64,000 nucleotides of DNA from Dirofilaria immitis (taxonomy: Eukaryota; Nematoda; Chromadorea; Rhabditida; Onchocercidae): contig JAKNDB010000054.1 of NCBI GenBank assembly GCA_024305405.1, forward strand, positions 806,001-870,000. Reading direction: 5' to 3'. Shown here piece by piece: positions 11,551-24,397 of this stretch (within the stretch, counting starts at the first letter, position 1; every line of letters begins with the position of its first letter). The notes below the pieces were generated by a model. The model saw only the letters and a list, made by a program, of their open reading frames with translations. It was not told where the DNA came from and made no database searches. Made by a program: the position numbers and the translations under genes.

Positions 11551-11907
11551 TAATAATATGCTAAAAACAAGAAAGTTTTATATATATATATATATATAAA
11601 AACTATATATATATAATATATTATATATATATATATATATCGGAGTTTTTGCGGAAGACCTGGGAATTCGCTGAGGGAGCAAAAGATGAACCCAAGGCTC
11701 TGATCCTCCTTATCGCTTTTGTCCTCAGGGTTCAGTTTGTGCAATCCTAGCGAGTTTGGATGTTGTTGAAATAACCGGCGATTGTTGTTTGAGTGGATTT
11801 GTTATATATATATATATATATATATAATAATCCTAATATATATTGCCATATCATTCATGGAAAAATTGGGACCCACACAAAACTTTTTTGTTTTTAGCAT
11901 ATTATTA
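11551..11907. mobile_element. 357-bp inverted-repeat (MITE-like) element with GC-rich core
   Basis: The termini at 11551-11579 and 11879-11907 are inverted repeats of 29 bp with one mismatch (core ATGCTAAAAACAAGAAAG). Both ends are flanked by TTA, which could be a three-base target duplication as in PIF/Harbinger-type MITEs, though TTA is common in such DNA. Inside are (TA)n runs at about 11578-11640 and 11802-11826, bracketing about 160 bp (11641-11801) that is close to balanced in base composition and unlike the surroundings. No transposase is present. The element lies about 140 bases upstream of the reductase start. Confidence 0.5.
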
Positions 11908-13374
11908 TTATTAGAAATAGTTTCATCTATTTTTTCATCAAGAACAAACTTAATTAAATATATTAATCGTTTAAAAAATAATGAGAAGACTAAAAGAAAG
12001 TAGAGCATACTAAGTTTGAAACTGTTCAATTCGAAATTTTCAAAATACCACAATTGATTTTCGATATAAAAATAATTTATGAAATTATTTAAGATAAAAA
12101 GATTATTACATATCTAAATCTTGCAAAAAGATTCCCTTTTTCCGGTGTATTATAATGATATAATTGGAAACAGGAAAAATCAAAATCTTCAAGCTAGAAC
12201 AATCCGAGAATCAATTTAAAGTACTATATTGATTCACCTAATGAAATGTATAATCAAATTACTATCACAGGTATGATATTTATATTTGCTAGAACAATCC
12301 GAGAATCAATTTAAAGTACTATATTCATTCACCTAATGAAATGTATAATCAAATTACTATCACAGGTATGATATTTATATTTGCTAGAACAATCCGAGAA
12401 TCAGTTTGAAATACTAATTCATTTACCTAATAAAATGTATAATCAAATTACAAATACCATAAATATTATCCTAAAACTATTAATTAACCACGTACTACAG
12501 GAATAGAAGAAATCTTCATTTATTTAACAAAATATATGACAAATTATAAATACTGAAAATAATGTCCCAAAATTATTAATTAACCAAACATACCGTAAAA
12601 ATAGGAAAGAAATGTTCACTCACCCGCCAAAGTATATGGCAAATTTTGAATGTGATAAGTACGGCCCAACCAATAATTAATTAACCAAACATGTCGTAAG
12701 GAGCGAAAATTTTGAAATAGAAAACGCCAATAGAATCCCGAAAATTGCTTCAAGATCACATTGAAACTATTGCAACTTACTATTTAATCAATTTCTTTGC
12801 AATCAATTAATCGTCGTAGATTCTTGAGAAAATTTCTTTTTATTATTTTTAGAATGAAATTAGTCTAAGCAATATATTAATTTCATGCTTTCATAGTGTC
12901 AAGAAAAAAATTCGTTAAATTTAAATTAATTAAATTCGAAATCAAAATATTTATTTAAATTTAAAATTAAAAATATCCTTTAAGGGAGTAAAATATTTCA
13001 TTTGATTGTATCAAAATGTTGTTGAAATATCACGGGAAACAGCTTTTAATTAAAAACTAATCAATTATTTTATGATTTTATTGTGTTCTAATCTTATTTT
13101 AATGAAAATATCAAAATTAATTATTCCAACGATTCAATTATCGAAAAATTTTTAAATTAATATATTAGCAAAATTCTTAAATTATACAATTTTTATAGCA
13201 TTTAAACATTTAATTTCCAATTTCAATGCATATTTGTTTAATTTCTTGATAATAAATTGATTAATTTTAATTTTTTTCTCGAAAAAAATATATTCAAATA
13301 TGGTCGCATTGCTTTTTGCGGTTATATAAATAAGAAAATAATTAAAATTCAATTTTAAATTATTTAAATATCCT
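11908..13374. other. AT-rich intergenic DNA between HMG-CoA reductase and the Ig-EGF gene
   Basis: Contains the ~95-bp tandem array described separately. The remainder is AT-rich with no exon I can support. The two flanking genes are divergently transcribed, so promoters may lie here, but I see no specific motif. Confidence 0.5.
12193..12710. repeat. Tandem array, ~95-101 bp unit, copies increasingly diverged
   Basis: Units start at 12193, 12288 and 12383 (GCTAGAACAATCCGAGAATC), exactly 95 bp apart; the first two are nearly identical. The array continues as weaker copies recognisable from a CACCTAATGAAATGTATAAT-like block and from TAATTAACCA at 12481, 12577 and 12678. At least five units are visible, with divergence rising left to right. 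Confidence 0.8.
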
Positions 13375-16300
13375 ATGAATATGTTATCGTTGTTATCAGT
13401 GTGTTTTTTTATTCCAACCATCATTAGTCAATCATTTAATAATATCACTTTTGGTATGATAATAATTTACTTCTTATCAATATTACGATAATTATTAAAA
13501 TACTTAAAAATAATTAAACTAGAATTATACCATTTCTTTTTAATAGGGAAGAAACTTATATTCATTCAAATTCTCGATAATATATCACGAATTCAAATTT
13601 AAGTATATAATCATTTTAAAACTTCATTTGCTAAATATTTTCTTTTAATTAACTCATTAATAATGTATTATAAATATAATTGATTAATGCAAAATTATCT
13701 GATTAGCTTAATATTATCTTCCAATACTATTTATTGAGAAATAATGACAAATATTAAAAGCCCATCAATGAATCTTAAAATTATTTTCGACTAAGTAAAA
13801 GTTCAAAAAAGAGAATGAAAAATTATAAAATTGTAGAAAAATGTAATACCATTTTATGCTCGTCGGGAAATTTATGAAAAATAAATTTTTTTATCATTTT
13901 GCATTTCCAATCATTTCTTTAGATATTATTAGAATATTAATGTAATATTTAAAAGATTTTAATAGAAAATTTAATATTTCCTTATAAAATGAAGCATTCT
14001 AAAAATGATTTAATTGAAAAATTAAAATAATTTATTTTTTCTTATTTCCCACTTAAAAAAATAATTAAATTCTATAAAAATTCTTCGATTATTTATATTC
14101 ATATAAACATTTTTAATAGAATTTTAAGAATAGCAAAAAAAGAAATAATAAAAAATGTCGCCAAATTAATTGCTTTTTCATAGAAAATTTTCGAAAATAT
14201 TATTTTTAAAATAACAAATAGTAAAAATAAATATCTAAATTATTATATTATTTATCATTTTATGATGGAATTACTAAATATGCAAACTTTCTGAAAAAAT
14301 CAACAAAATTGAAATAAATTATTTAATCTATTTTCTCATGTTTATCATATATATCAGTATTTTATTATACAATAATTCGACCACTTTAAATTATTATCAT
14401 GATAATTATTTTTCTTTTAAATGATTTGAATTTATGAGACAAAATAAAGTTGCATCAGTAGTATTATGGAAATATTGAAAAATTATCAGTGCATATATAC
14501 GTTTGGTACATCAAAATATTTTTATCATAATTTACATAATCTTAAATATCCTATTAAAGTTTGCAAAATCACGTTCTTAGACATCTCATCATAATTCATG
14601 TATTCTTAAATATCTTATCATAATTCATATGATTACTTTCTTGGATATCTTATCATAATTCATATAATCGCACTCCTTATTATCATAAATAATATGATTA
14701 CATTCTTGAATATCTTATCATAATCACATGATTACATCTTTGAATATTTTATAATAATTCATATAATCGCAGTATTATAATTCATATATCTTTAAAATTA
14801 AGGATATTAAAAATAATTATATTCTTAAATATCTTATTATAATTCATATAATTACATTCTCAGGTAATAACAATCATAGTAACTTGAAATTTTACAACAC
14901 TTTGAGGGAGCGATATATCTCAATTTTGTAAGGATAAAGTGAGATAAATTTTAAATAAGTATTTTATCTCATAGAACCACAGCCGATATTTATCAATGAA
15001 ACGGAAATTTCGATGCCAATTGTGAAAATTGATGAGACAACACTTTATGTACCAATGGGCCGTCATATCATATTGAATTGTGCATCATGGAATTCAGCTA
15101 AAAATAATTATAATAATCAAAATAGAACAGTGAAATGGATATTTCACGATATCAAAGATCATCGTAGCACACCTATCGATATCTTTAACAGGTAACACAA
15201 TCATACGATATATATATTAGCATCTCTTTTCTAAAAATTAGAAAAATTATAAAATATATATCCTTGCTATTTTACGTCTAATGAAGTGAATGATGTTATT
15301 GCATGAAACTTTAAAACTTTTTCTATATCATATTTGCCAATCTTAGAAATAATTTCTTTATATCTTTTTCAAATTCAAATATAATTTAGAAAAATTTATT
15401 CTATTTCATTTCATTTCAAATTTTCCCTTATAGTTTATATTTCCAAAATTTGCAAATTAGTCACCGATTTTTCCCCATTGTTGGAACATTTTTTAAACAT
15501 TTGTATATTTTAAATTTCTCATTTGCATATTTTAATTTTAAATTCATTTCGTATTTTAAGTCGATTCTCATTCGAAGAAACAAATGGCCGCCTAATTCTT
15601 TATACGGCACAAAAAGAAAATGAAGGCATCTATGATTGTCATATAAATTTAAGCGAAAGAATCGAATGGGTTTCTCGAATTAATCTTTGTAAGTATTATG
15701 GAATTTTAATTAATAATGAAATAAGAATTTGGTTTCTTTGATCAAAAAAGAAATCAAAAATAATGTTTAATCTTTTTTGTGAAATTAATGAATTACTTTA
15801 AAAAATTATTAAATTAAGAAAGCAGGAAAGATCATAGGCAGCTAATTATTCATTTAATTTCTTCATCTATGCTTTACGATTCAAATTATCTTCAAATGCA
15901 ACTAACTTAATCTATAAACTTTATAAAAGAAATATATCAAAAAAGTTTATATTGTAATCAATTCAAATTCATTCAGTTAATAATTAATTTATTAATTAAT
16001 TTCCATATTACACTCTACATCGCATCATGTAGGAAGAAACAAATTATTTTATGTATGTAAAATTTTGATCTAATTAAAAATATAATATTGAATTATCAAA
16101 TCAATTCCAATATAATTTTTAATTAGATCATTACCAATTTCAGATGTTCAAGATTGTGATGAAGAAAATGATCTAACTTCATATCGTAATATCATGAATC
16201 CATGTCTATATGGCGGTTGTACTATTGCTACTTTTCCTAATGCTTCGCTTTTAAAATATTTAAAATGTAATTGTGTATTACAATATACAGGAGAATTTTG

Positions 16301-17536
16301 TACTGGTAATACAATATTTATTGTCGATATCAGAATACCTTACCAATTACTTCATTTCATTCAGTATACTGATGATAAGATCAAAATATTTAATAATCAA
16401 TATTCCAATTGAACATTACTAATATTGAAATATGTTTAACTACAATATTAAAATAATTTAATCAATTATTTTATTTTATTAAATATACTAATGATGAGAC
16501 TACGATATTTTTATCATTTCCTTTATTTTCTTAAATATAATAGTGATAAGATCAAAATATTTCATCATCCACTTTATTTCACTAAATATGCTAGTGATAA
16601 TAACTAAAATATGATAATATTTCAATTATGAATTTTATTTGCAAAAAACTAATAAAAAGAATTGAAATACAAAATGTAACATTTAATTTAAGTGTAAATA
16701 TTATAAAAACACTTTTATACAATCGCTACAATGCAATATATAAATTTATTTTGTCTAAGAAATAAAATAAAATATGCAAAAAGTTTTAACAATAATTTGC
16801 ATAATTTCCATTAAAATTTTGTTATCAAATAATTAATTATTATATTTAATTATTGCGAAACAAAATTTTTACCGAAATAATTCAAAATTTATATATTTTG
16901 TCAACAATATTTGGTAAATTTATTTGCTGTCTTCTCTTCTTGCTAAATTTATATTTGTGAAAAATTTGCGTAATCACAATTAATCCTAATTATTTACTAA
17001 TTAATTAATTAATGTAACTAATATAGAACTTGTTGATGGCGCTTTTGGACGTGAAATTTTACGCTTTTCACCATTTATAGCACATATTTGTTCAATATTA
17101 TGCATATTTATTATTTTCTTTTGTTGTAAGAAAAAGTTTGTTTATTAATAATTATTATTCGAATTAATTATAAATTTAATATCTGAAAATTTTGGATAAA
17201 GTATTTAATTATTTGATTTCTTATTAATATTTACAGTATTAATTTTCCGAATAAAACAATCAGAAAAAAAGCAATAAAACAATCAAATTTTTTGCACTTT
17301 TTTTTCGATAAATTTAATATTTCAATTTTTTCTTTTTCAGTGAAAGTCGTAAACGAATCGTTTCGTTGGAAGATGTTGTTCCACCACCATTACCACATTT
17401 ACCTGATGATCTGAAAATACTTTATCCGGCAGCTATGTTACCAGTTTTGAAAACCGAGGAAGCTTCTGAAGGAGCGGACTTAAACGCTCATACAATTGCC
17501 ATCTGTTTTGATGAATTACAACATGCTATCGTATGA
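13375..17536 (+). CDS. Single-pass membrane protein: signal peptide, Ig domain, EGF domain, TM helix, short tail (296 aa)
   Basis: Six exons: 13375-13453, 14975-15191, 15561-15688, 16144-16305, 17027-17135, 17341-17536; all phases match (891 nt). Residues 1-19 form a signal peptide (MLSLLSVCFFIPTIIS). Ig domain: Cys62 (LNC), Trp81 (VKW) and Cys125 in the GIYDC motif. EGF domain: Cys146, 162, 167, 183, 185 and 194, with the diagnostic CNCVLQYTGEFC ending. A hydrophobic stretch at about 212-231 (FIAHICSILCIFIIFF) is followed by CCKKNESRKR, a stop-transfer signal, so the tail (about 65 residues, PPPLPHLP proline stretch) is cytoplasmic. The Ig-EGF-TM order is that of neuregulin-type EGF-receptor ligands and of nematode Ig/EGF proteins; receptor binding is inference only. 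The intron 5 donor (AAAAA|GTTTGT) was chosen by phase. AATAAA at 17709-17714. Confidence 0.82.
14574..14865. repeat. Degenerate intronic tandem repeat around ATATCTTATCATAATTCAT
   Basis: Six or seven imperfect units of roughly 40-50 bp built on ATATCTTATCATAATTCATA followed by ATTACATTCTTG lie just before exon 2 of the Ig-EGF gene. Unit length varies. No conserved structure is apparent. Confidence 0.6.
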
Positions 17537-17708
17537 AAAATATTTGCATGAAAATTGCGAAATAATCATAATCAGAATTATATTTGTCGAATTATTTTCC
17601 CTTAATTTAATTACAAATTTTTTTCCTCCAATTTTTGTTTGTTATTTTCAAAATTTATTTTTAAACTTTTTGTCTTTCCTTATTATTTATGATAACAAAT
17701 TTGCAAGC

Positions 17709-17714
17709 AATAAA
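17709..17714 (+). terminator. Polyadenylation signal of the Ig-EGF gene
   Basis: AATAAA lies 173 bases after the stop codon and is followed by T-rich DNA. It is the first canonical signal downstream. Confidence 0.55.
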
Positions 17715-20384
17715 CAATGATTAAAATGTTATCTGTTACTTTTTTTGGGGGCGGGGTGAGAGGACGAGAGGGATGAGTGAAATAGTTCGAAATTTTGTAT
17801 TAAATAAGAAATTTTATGAGAGGGAAAAAGAAAAGGAAGAAAATTGAAATTTAAAATTCAAATTTTTTAATTTTTAAAAATATGAATTCCACAATTTTTT
17901 TACTTTTTCAGTTTTTAAATTTGTAAACATTTCTGGAACGATTTAAATGAAATCGAGAAAAAATGGCACAATGAAATCATAAATTTCCGATTTTTATGCA
18001 AAAACTTATTAGAATGAGTGTTTTATTAATGATTAAAATCAATTTTGTTGAACTCAAGCAAATAGCATAAGCCTAATTATATATTTTATTGAAAAATTTT
18101 TCCAATTTTATGTTTATAAACTTTCATTTCATTCAAAATTATTTTACCTTGGTAGAGAAAGCATTATTTGAATATTGATAATCATAAAATTTATTTTGCT
18201 TAATTAAAGCAAACTAACATTCAAAATTCCGTCTTAAAATTTTGTCTTAAAATTAAAGTTATTAGTTTCATTTCAACATTTTCATTTACCACATATTTGT
18301 TTGTTTGCTTAAATTACTATTATTATTATTTTTGATTAAATTTATGATAATATTTTTTTATTATTTGATCTTTTAACTGAATTTATGATCATATTTCTCG
18401 ATTTATGATATAGTATCGACTATTATCAGTTTATTTGATTCATGATGATATCACTTTATTAAATTTGTTTAATTGTTTTTAATAAATTGTTGAAAAAACG
18501 ATGCAGTCAATTTTTGATGATATGGTTACAAATGCAGGATACCTTAATTACTGTTGATATAATACGATTAATTGATAGAATAGACAAAATAATTACTTTG
18601 TTATCTATATTTGACCTACGACATTTATCATATTATCTAAACATTGATCATATTAATTCTCTAAAACTATCATATTAAACAATAGTCATAATATATAAAA
18701 ATTATATAATACATGGATCTTAAAACAAAAAAAAATATTTCATTTACATTACATAGCATTTGTTGGTATTTTGGGTATCAAAAAATATTCGGAATTTTGA
18801 ATTCCAATTTAATGTTTCGTACTCTTAATATCATAAATAGTTTATTATCAATAAATTAAATGAAAGAATCATGAGTTTTATTTCGATTGTTTTATCATAT
18901 TGATTTTACCTATGATTGTTTTGTATAATGATTACATATGTAGTGAAGAATTCTTCCTTTTTTTGCGTTGCAACAAGATACGCCGAGTTGTAAGTTCTTT
19001 ATTTTTACTCCAATTGTTGCGAAAAACAAATTTCAAAGACACCAACTTCAAATTTAGGTAATTAAACCATAGTATGATAAGTTTCATAATACATCAACGA
19101 ACGCAGCAACCACAAAATCAACTTATAAATTCATTGATTTTAATAAAACAATTTCAATGATGATAACTTAACTTACAGGAAAAAGATTAAATAAAGCCGA
19201 ACCGCCTTGGTTAAGTACATTTTTATGATTGATTTTGGTTGGATCCTGGTTTGGTTGTGAATGTAAAAATAAAGAGGGCTTTATTATAGAATGGTAATTA
19301 CAGCTCATAGACAAAGGCGAAACAATTTTTAGCTTACATCTTGCATTGTACAGTAAGTGCGCATATACAACATACACCCTTTCATGTGAAATCCAACACA
19401 AAGGGATCACTTGACTTCTCTAATTTTCGTGTTCTCTTCGCAATTTTAGTGATGGTCACATTTTCTCCTATTATTCTGGAAGCCTTTCGTAATTTGTTCG
19501 TGACAACATACAATATGATGAAATTATCATCTAATTTACAATTTCAAGTTCACAGTCAACAGAATTATGTAATAAAATATGAATTAAGTTTTTAAGTATA
19601 TGCTATTTAATAAAATTTATATTATTATGATTAATTGTTAAATATTGATAAATAATTGATCTTTTACTTTTTATGATTTTAAAATAAGATAAAAAAGCAT
19701 TTTCAATTTTGGTCTCCTATCCAATATTGTATAGCATTAAATAAAGGAACGCTATAAACATAAAGAATTATTTCATTTAGGAAGAAAGCAATTTTTAATT
19801 ATTTATTAATTTCGCATATTCACATTTTGTTTTTTAATAATTTTTTACTTTTTCAATTTTTTACCTTACATATAAAGAATTTATAGGAATTTTGCATAAA
19901 TTTGCAATTTTACGATCAATTAAATTGATTACAAAATTATTAATCCAAATATTACTAATCTTTTTTTCTTTGCTAGAAATATTATAGATTCTGATGTTAT
20001 CATGCCATCAGAGGTAAGTTGTTGCTTATTTTTTCAAGGCTTCAGTTTGCTAACATTTTTTAATTCTGCATTTAGGAAATGAATTTGCTCGTTGTTAATT
20101 AGATAAAGGTTTTTAATCGGAAATAATAGTCGCAATAGCCAAGCTATTAGTGATTATCAAATATAAGCTAATTACTTGGCTCCCCGAAAATCATGATACA
20201 AAAATTTTGAAAAGGATTAAATGAAATTTTTCGGCAAACTGATTTTGATATAAATTAAACAGATAATTATTAAACATTTTTTTCGATATTCTAACACGAA
20301 ATATTGTTTATTGTAATTTCTTGAACATTATGCGGGAATTCTTGAATATATTCATAGATGTTGTAACAGGTGAAAGAAAAAAAA

Positions 20385-20516
20385 GATATCATATATAGAA
20401 AAATTTAATACTAAAGAAATAAATTTGATTATTTCAAAAGTCTTATTAAAGATATCACATATAGGAAAATTTAATACTAAAGAAGTAAATTTGATTATTT
20501 CAAAAGTTTTATTTTA
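20385..20516. repeat. 66-bp tandem duplication
   Basis: Two copies beginning GATATCA at 20385 and 20451 differ at only a few positions (for example CATATATAGAAAAA versus CACATATAGGAAAA). A fairly recent duplication in intergenic DNA. Confidence 0.85.
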
Positions 20517-22037
20517 ATAAAACTTTGGATGAGACCAATGCAGAATTTGATTTCTCTTTCGACCTCTCTAAAATCAAGTGAATTATCTAACAAGATTGTT
20601 ATGAAAAAGGGAATTCAGAAAATAAAATTATCCAGATTTAATTATATAATTACTCTACAAAAATCCAGTAATTACTTCTTACAATAAAGTTGAAAATTAG
20701 ATATAGCATAAATAGAAATAAATTTGGGTAATAATTGGAATATAAATCAAATATATATTGTAAATTAAATATGATATCAATATGATGTAAACATAATTTA
20801 ATTTAAAAAGAAAAAAGCAAATAGAATAGAAAGTTTTTGTTATAGAAATAGCAAGATATCATTAACAATGACAACAAATTAATTGAACGAAATTGAGTTG
20901 AACAATTTAAAAATTCTGAAAGCACTGAAATATAATAATTTAAAAACTTTTTGCAAGACTATTATTCCTCAACTATATTTGAATGGCACATTCGCACACC
21001 CCATTTAATGTTAAATTTTTTTGGCTTAAATTCCTAAGTAAAAAAAGAAAGAAATTTTTAGTGGAAAAATATGGCCCTAAAATGATTTACAATAAAATTT
21101 TTGCATTTCCCAAATTTTTTTATCTTTAAGAATTTTTTAAAACCGAATCTCGAAAATTTATAAAATTGTTATTAATTTGTATTTACTAAACATTAATAAG
21201 TATCTCTTGTTTGTTAACTAATTTCGTTAATTCAAACTTAATTAATTTTATTAATTAACATGAAAATCAATAATTACTGACCATTTCATTTAATTATTTT
21301 CTTAATTAAATTTTATAAGGAATTTATAAGAAATATTATGAAATATAGGAAACTGATAATCAATCTGTTTTAACAAAATAATCAATTCGTTTCAACAAAA
21401 AAATTATAAATTATTACGATATCAAGTTATGAATTTAATTAAAGCACATTAAAAGTTGCTTTATTCATTACAAATAAAAGGCGCAAATAATTCATCAAGC
21501 AGAAATTGAATTGAAATTAATTAAATTCGATAAATTTTTATTTAGAAAATTTGTGCACATACTCAAATTAGAATTTTATTTCAGATTAAAATTTTATTTT
21601 AATTTTTCCCAATCCAAATTATTTCTTCAACTTTATTGCATAAAGAAAGTATTGAAGAATAATGATACCCTTATTAGTCTATTCATTTGCAAAATTGTTA
21701 CAGCAATTGAATTTCATTATTTTGCAAAAAGAAAAATAAATTCTTGACATTCCATCAAGTGAGAAATACACTGATAAATAGAAACTTATCATGCTATAAT
21801 ATTGTCAATGATATATAAAGTTTGAGGAATCAAAATTAATCAGTGTTTTATGAAATACTTACTTTTTTCAATTTTTATGATTTCAAATTTTAATTTTGTT
21901 CGTATGTTAGCATTCACTTTTATTGATTTATAAATATTTAAAAATTTATTTTATATTTTCTTTACAATCAAAAATTGCTTTTCAGGTCATATAAATTGTA
22001 CAGTTTGTGTAAATTATGCTTTACTCATATCGTTTAA

Positions 22038-22300
22038 GTTACACCGCAATTCATGCTAGTTGTACTGTAATTTCCAAGTGACACTGTAAATAACAGAGAT
22101 TCTATTTCAATTCGCATAAGTTCCATACTTTTTTCTAAGAATGTTGTGATATATATCGCCTTTTCAATATTCAACTTAAGCTTTTTTCATTGAAGAAAAA
22201 CGAATGGTAGATATATTTTAATATTACGCTGTAATTCATGCATACTGTAATCTATTTAGATAATACTGTAAATGAAATAGATTCTGTTCCAATTCATATT
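22038..22300. repeat. Diverged duplicate blocks about 185 bp apart
   Basis: Blocks at about 22038-22120 and 22224-22300 share the order: AATTCATGC, ACTGTAAT, ACTGTAAAT, AGATTCT, CAATTC. No coding potential is seen; it is either an old duplication or a decayed repeat. Confidence 0.5.
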
Positions 22301-23243
22301 TTTTTCAAGGTTGATACAAATATTTTAAATATATGATTATTATATGATATCTTAAGAATTTGCAATAAATTCGTATAGTATCATAAAAACTATGCAATAA
22401 TATAAGAAAAAAAGTTGATAAAATTTTTAAGTTTTTTCGTACTGTTTGTCAACTAATTAATCAATCAAAATTATTTTTTTATATTTGCAAAGAAATAATA
22501 TTTTCAATCTTGTACATAATATAATAAGCAACTCTATAGGCATATATCAAATGAAAAAAGTCTTAAATTTAATTTTTGAGTTTACAATTTTTTTCACACT
22601 TTTTGAATCAATAAATTTATGCTAAAATTTAACGCTTTGAATAATCATATTATTTTGGAAAATGCAATCAATTATAGCGTATAATTTGAAAACTATGATA
22701 ACAATTGGAAATGCAATCAATACAATCGGATTTAAGAAATTCATACCAATAGATGTATTAATAATATATGAAATTAAAGAGTTAATCAAAAAGCTCAAAA
22801 AATCATCGATGAAAAATCATTTATAGAAATTTTTCGTAAAAATTAAAATACGAAAAATCGAAGAGATTCGTAAAAGACAAACGAGATTTAGCAATGCTAA
22901 AGCAGGGAAAAGAAATGATTGATCAATTTTGATTTTGATCAACGAAATATTGATCGATTTTGGTCATTTGAACTAAAAATAATCAATAGTCGTTATTTAT
23001 AATAATCGATAGTAATCGCATCTTATGTTGAATTTTTTCCTAAATTCATCAAATTTAAAAGCTTATTTAATTAAGATTTTCTGCTGTTATAATTATATCA
23101 TATTTAAATAATTTTGAATATCGTAATTTTCATAATTCTTCAACTAATAAGCAAATCTAAACTAAAATTTAAATAATATCTTAAATAATTGCCTTATATT
23201 TATAAATTTATATTTATAATTTTTCTGATAAAATGCTAATATA

Positions 23244-23256
23244 ATTTCAGGCATCG
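23244..23256 (+). promoter_or_regulatory. Putative spliced-leader acceptor of the small secreted protein
   Basis: ATTTCAG followed by GCATCG and then the ATG at 23257. A strong acceptor directly ahead of a signal-peptide start fits nematode trans-splicing. It could instead follow a non-coding first exon. Confidence 0.5.
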
Positions 23257-24397
23257 ATGATTTCACTGCTTTTTATCATTGGAATATCATGCGCCACTTG
23301 CATTTCATCACAATTTTATTACAAATTTCGTTTTCCTTCACATTTCTATATTTTCCAAAAGATTCCGCTGGGAGATTTGGAAACATTTTCAGGTCTGATC
23401 GAAATTTAAATTTAAAATTTATAATTAAATATATTAAAAAGTTTAGCAAAATTTTTAACATTATCATGATTGTGTAAATGATAACATTTACAGAGAACTT
23501 ATCCAAGTTTAAATTAGGAATTTTCTAATTTAAGCTATGGTCTAACAGTATTTATATTAATCCATCATTCCTAATTATTAGTATAATAATACTGTCTGTA
23601 TAAATGGATTTTTATTACTGACTATTATTCAATATTTTCGAAATTGAAATTGTAAATTTAAGTTCGAAAGTGCCTAATGAAAGAAAAATTTATGATTTAC
23701 TAGAAATTTTAAAAGGTTTGCAAATTATTTAAGTATTTAAATATTGTGCTATTGTATATTCTATTTTTGTTAAGCGATATTTCCTCTTTCAAAAATATAA
23801 AAATGTTAGTATATTGATTATTCATTTTATCATTTAATATATCATTTTAATTACGAACTTTTTCAAAAATTTCGATTCGATTTTTGATTATTTGTAGAGA
23901 AGAAAAAAAAAAGAATAAAACGCTGTAAAAGATTCAATTTGCTTATCAAAATTCTTATTTTTTAATTAAAAACGTAAAAATTAGTATTATTTGATGTTCC
24001 AATCAACAAGTTTATTCTTATTATTTATCAAATTTCGATTCTTTTCATTTACCAAAAATAAAATTCCAAAACTGACAAAATGCAAAAGCATTTTAAAATG
24101 GAAAATTGAAAAATTATCGTAATTTGCAGTTTTTAATTAAATTTTGCAGGTAATCGGATTGTTGTTAACCATCATTATAATTAACTGCTGTTATCACTAT
24201 TATCAGAGATTGGTTTATATATTTTTGATTAATTATCAAATATTTCAAAATAAATTTTAGTTGAGAATATCGATGATACGATTAGCGGTTCAAAGACTAA
24301 GCGAATGATAAGCGAGCGACGAACACAACTGACGCAACTTAACAGACTTCTCAAAAAACCTGTCTTCAATTTTGCCAATCTATTTCGTCATCATTGA
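23257..24397 (+). CDS. Small secreted protein, 90 aa, 2 exons, function unknown
   Basis: Exon 1 is 23257-23392 and exon 2 is 24261-24397, joined in phase 1 (CAG|GTCTGA donor, ATTTTAG acceptor), giving 91 codons with the stop. Residues 1-18 (MISLLFIIGISCATCISS) are a clear signal peptide. The mature part starts with an aromatic/basic stretch (QFYYKFRFPSHFYIF), then an acidic and serine segment (VENIDDTISGS), and ends basic (KTKRMISERRTQL...LLKKPVFNFANLFRHH). Dibasic sites KR, RR and KK are present, so processing into peptides is conceivable, but this is inference. The ATG lies seven bases after an ATTTCAG acceptor, typical of spliced-leader addition. No mature cysteines. I recognise no family. 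The open frame spanning exon 1 in another register is a shadow. Confidence 0.55.

Larger units (their letters stand above)
17715..23256. other. AT-rich intergenic DNA with weak exon-like islands
   Basis: Mostly featureless AT-rich DNA. The stretch 19180-19480 is less AT-rich and has plausible signals on both strands: on the minus strand an ATG opening MYLTKAVRLYLIFF up to a GTAAGT donor; on the plus strand a TTACAG acceptor followed by GKRLNKAEPPWLSTFL and a stop. Neither has a partner exon I can find. A short exon-like segment also lies at 19996-20013. I do not call a gene. Confidence 0.3.

Noticed and set aside
11418..11744. 108-codon minus-strand open frame before the reductase
   Set aside because: Most of it is translated TA microsatellite; an in-frame TAA and an acceptor separate it from the reductase start.
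24149..24211. Hydrophobic exon-like segment (VIGLLLTIIIINCC) between the two exons of the secreted-protein gene
   Set aside because: Its entry phase does not match exon 1, and in the matching phase it stops after about ten codons; direct joining of exons 1 and 2 is phase-perfect.
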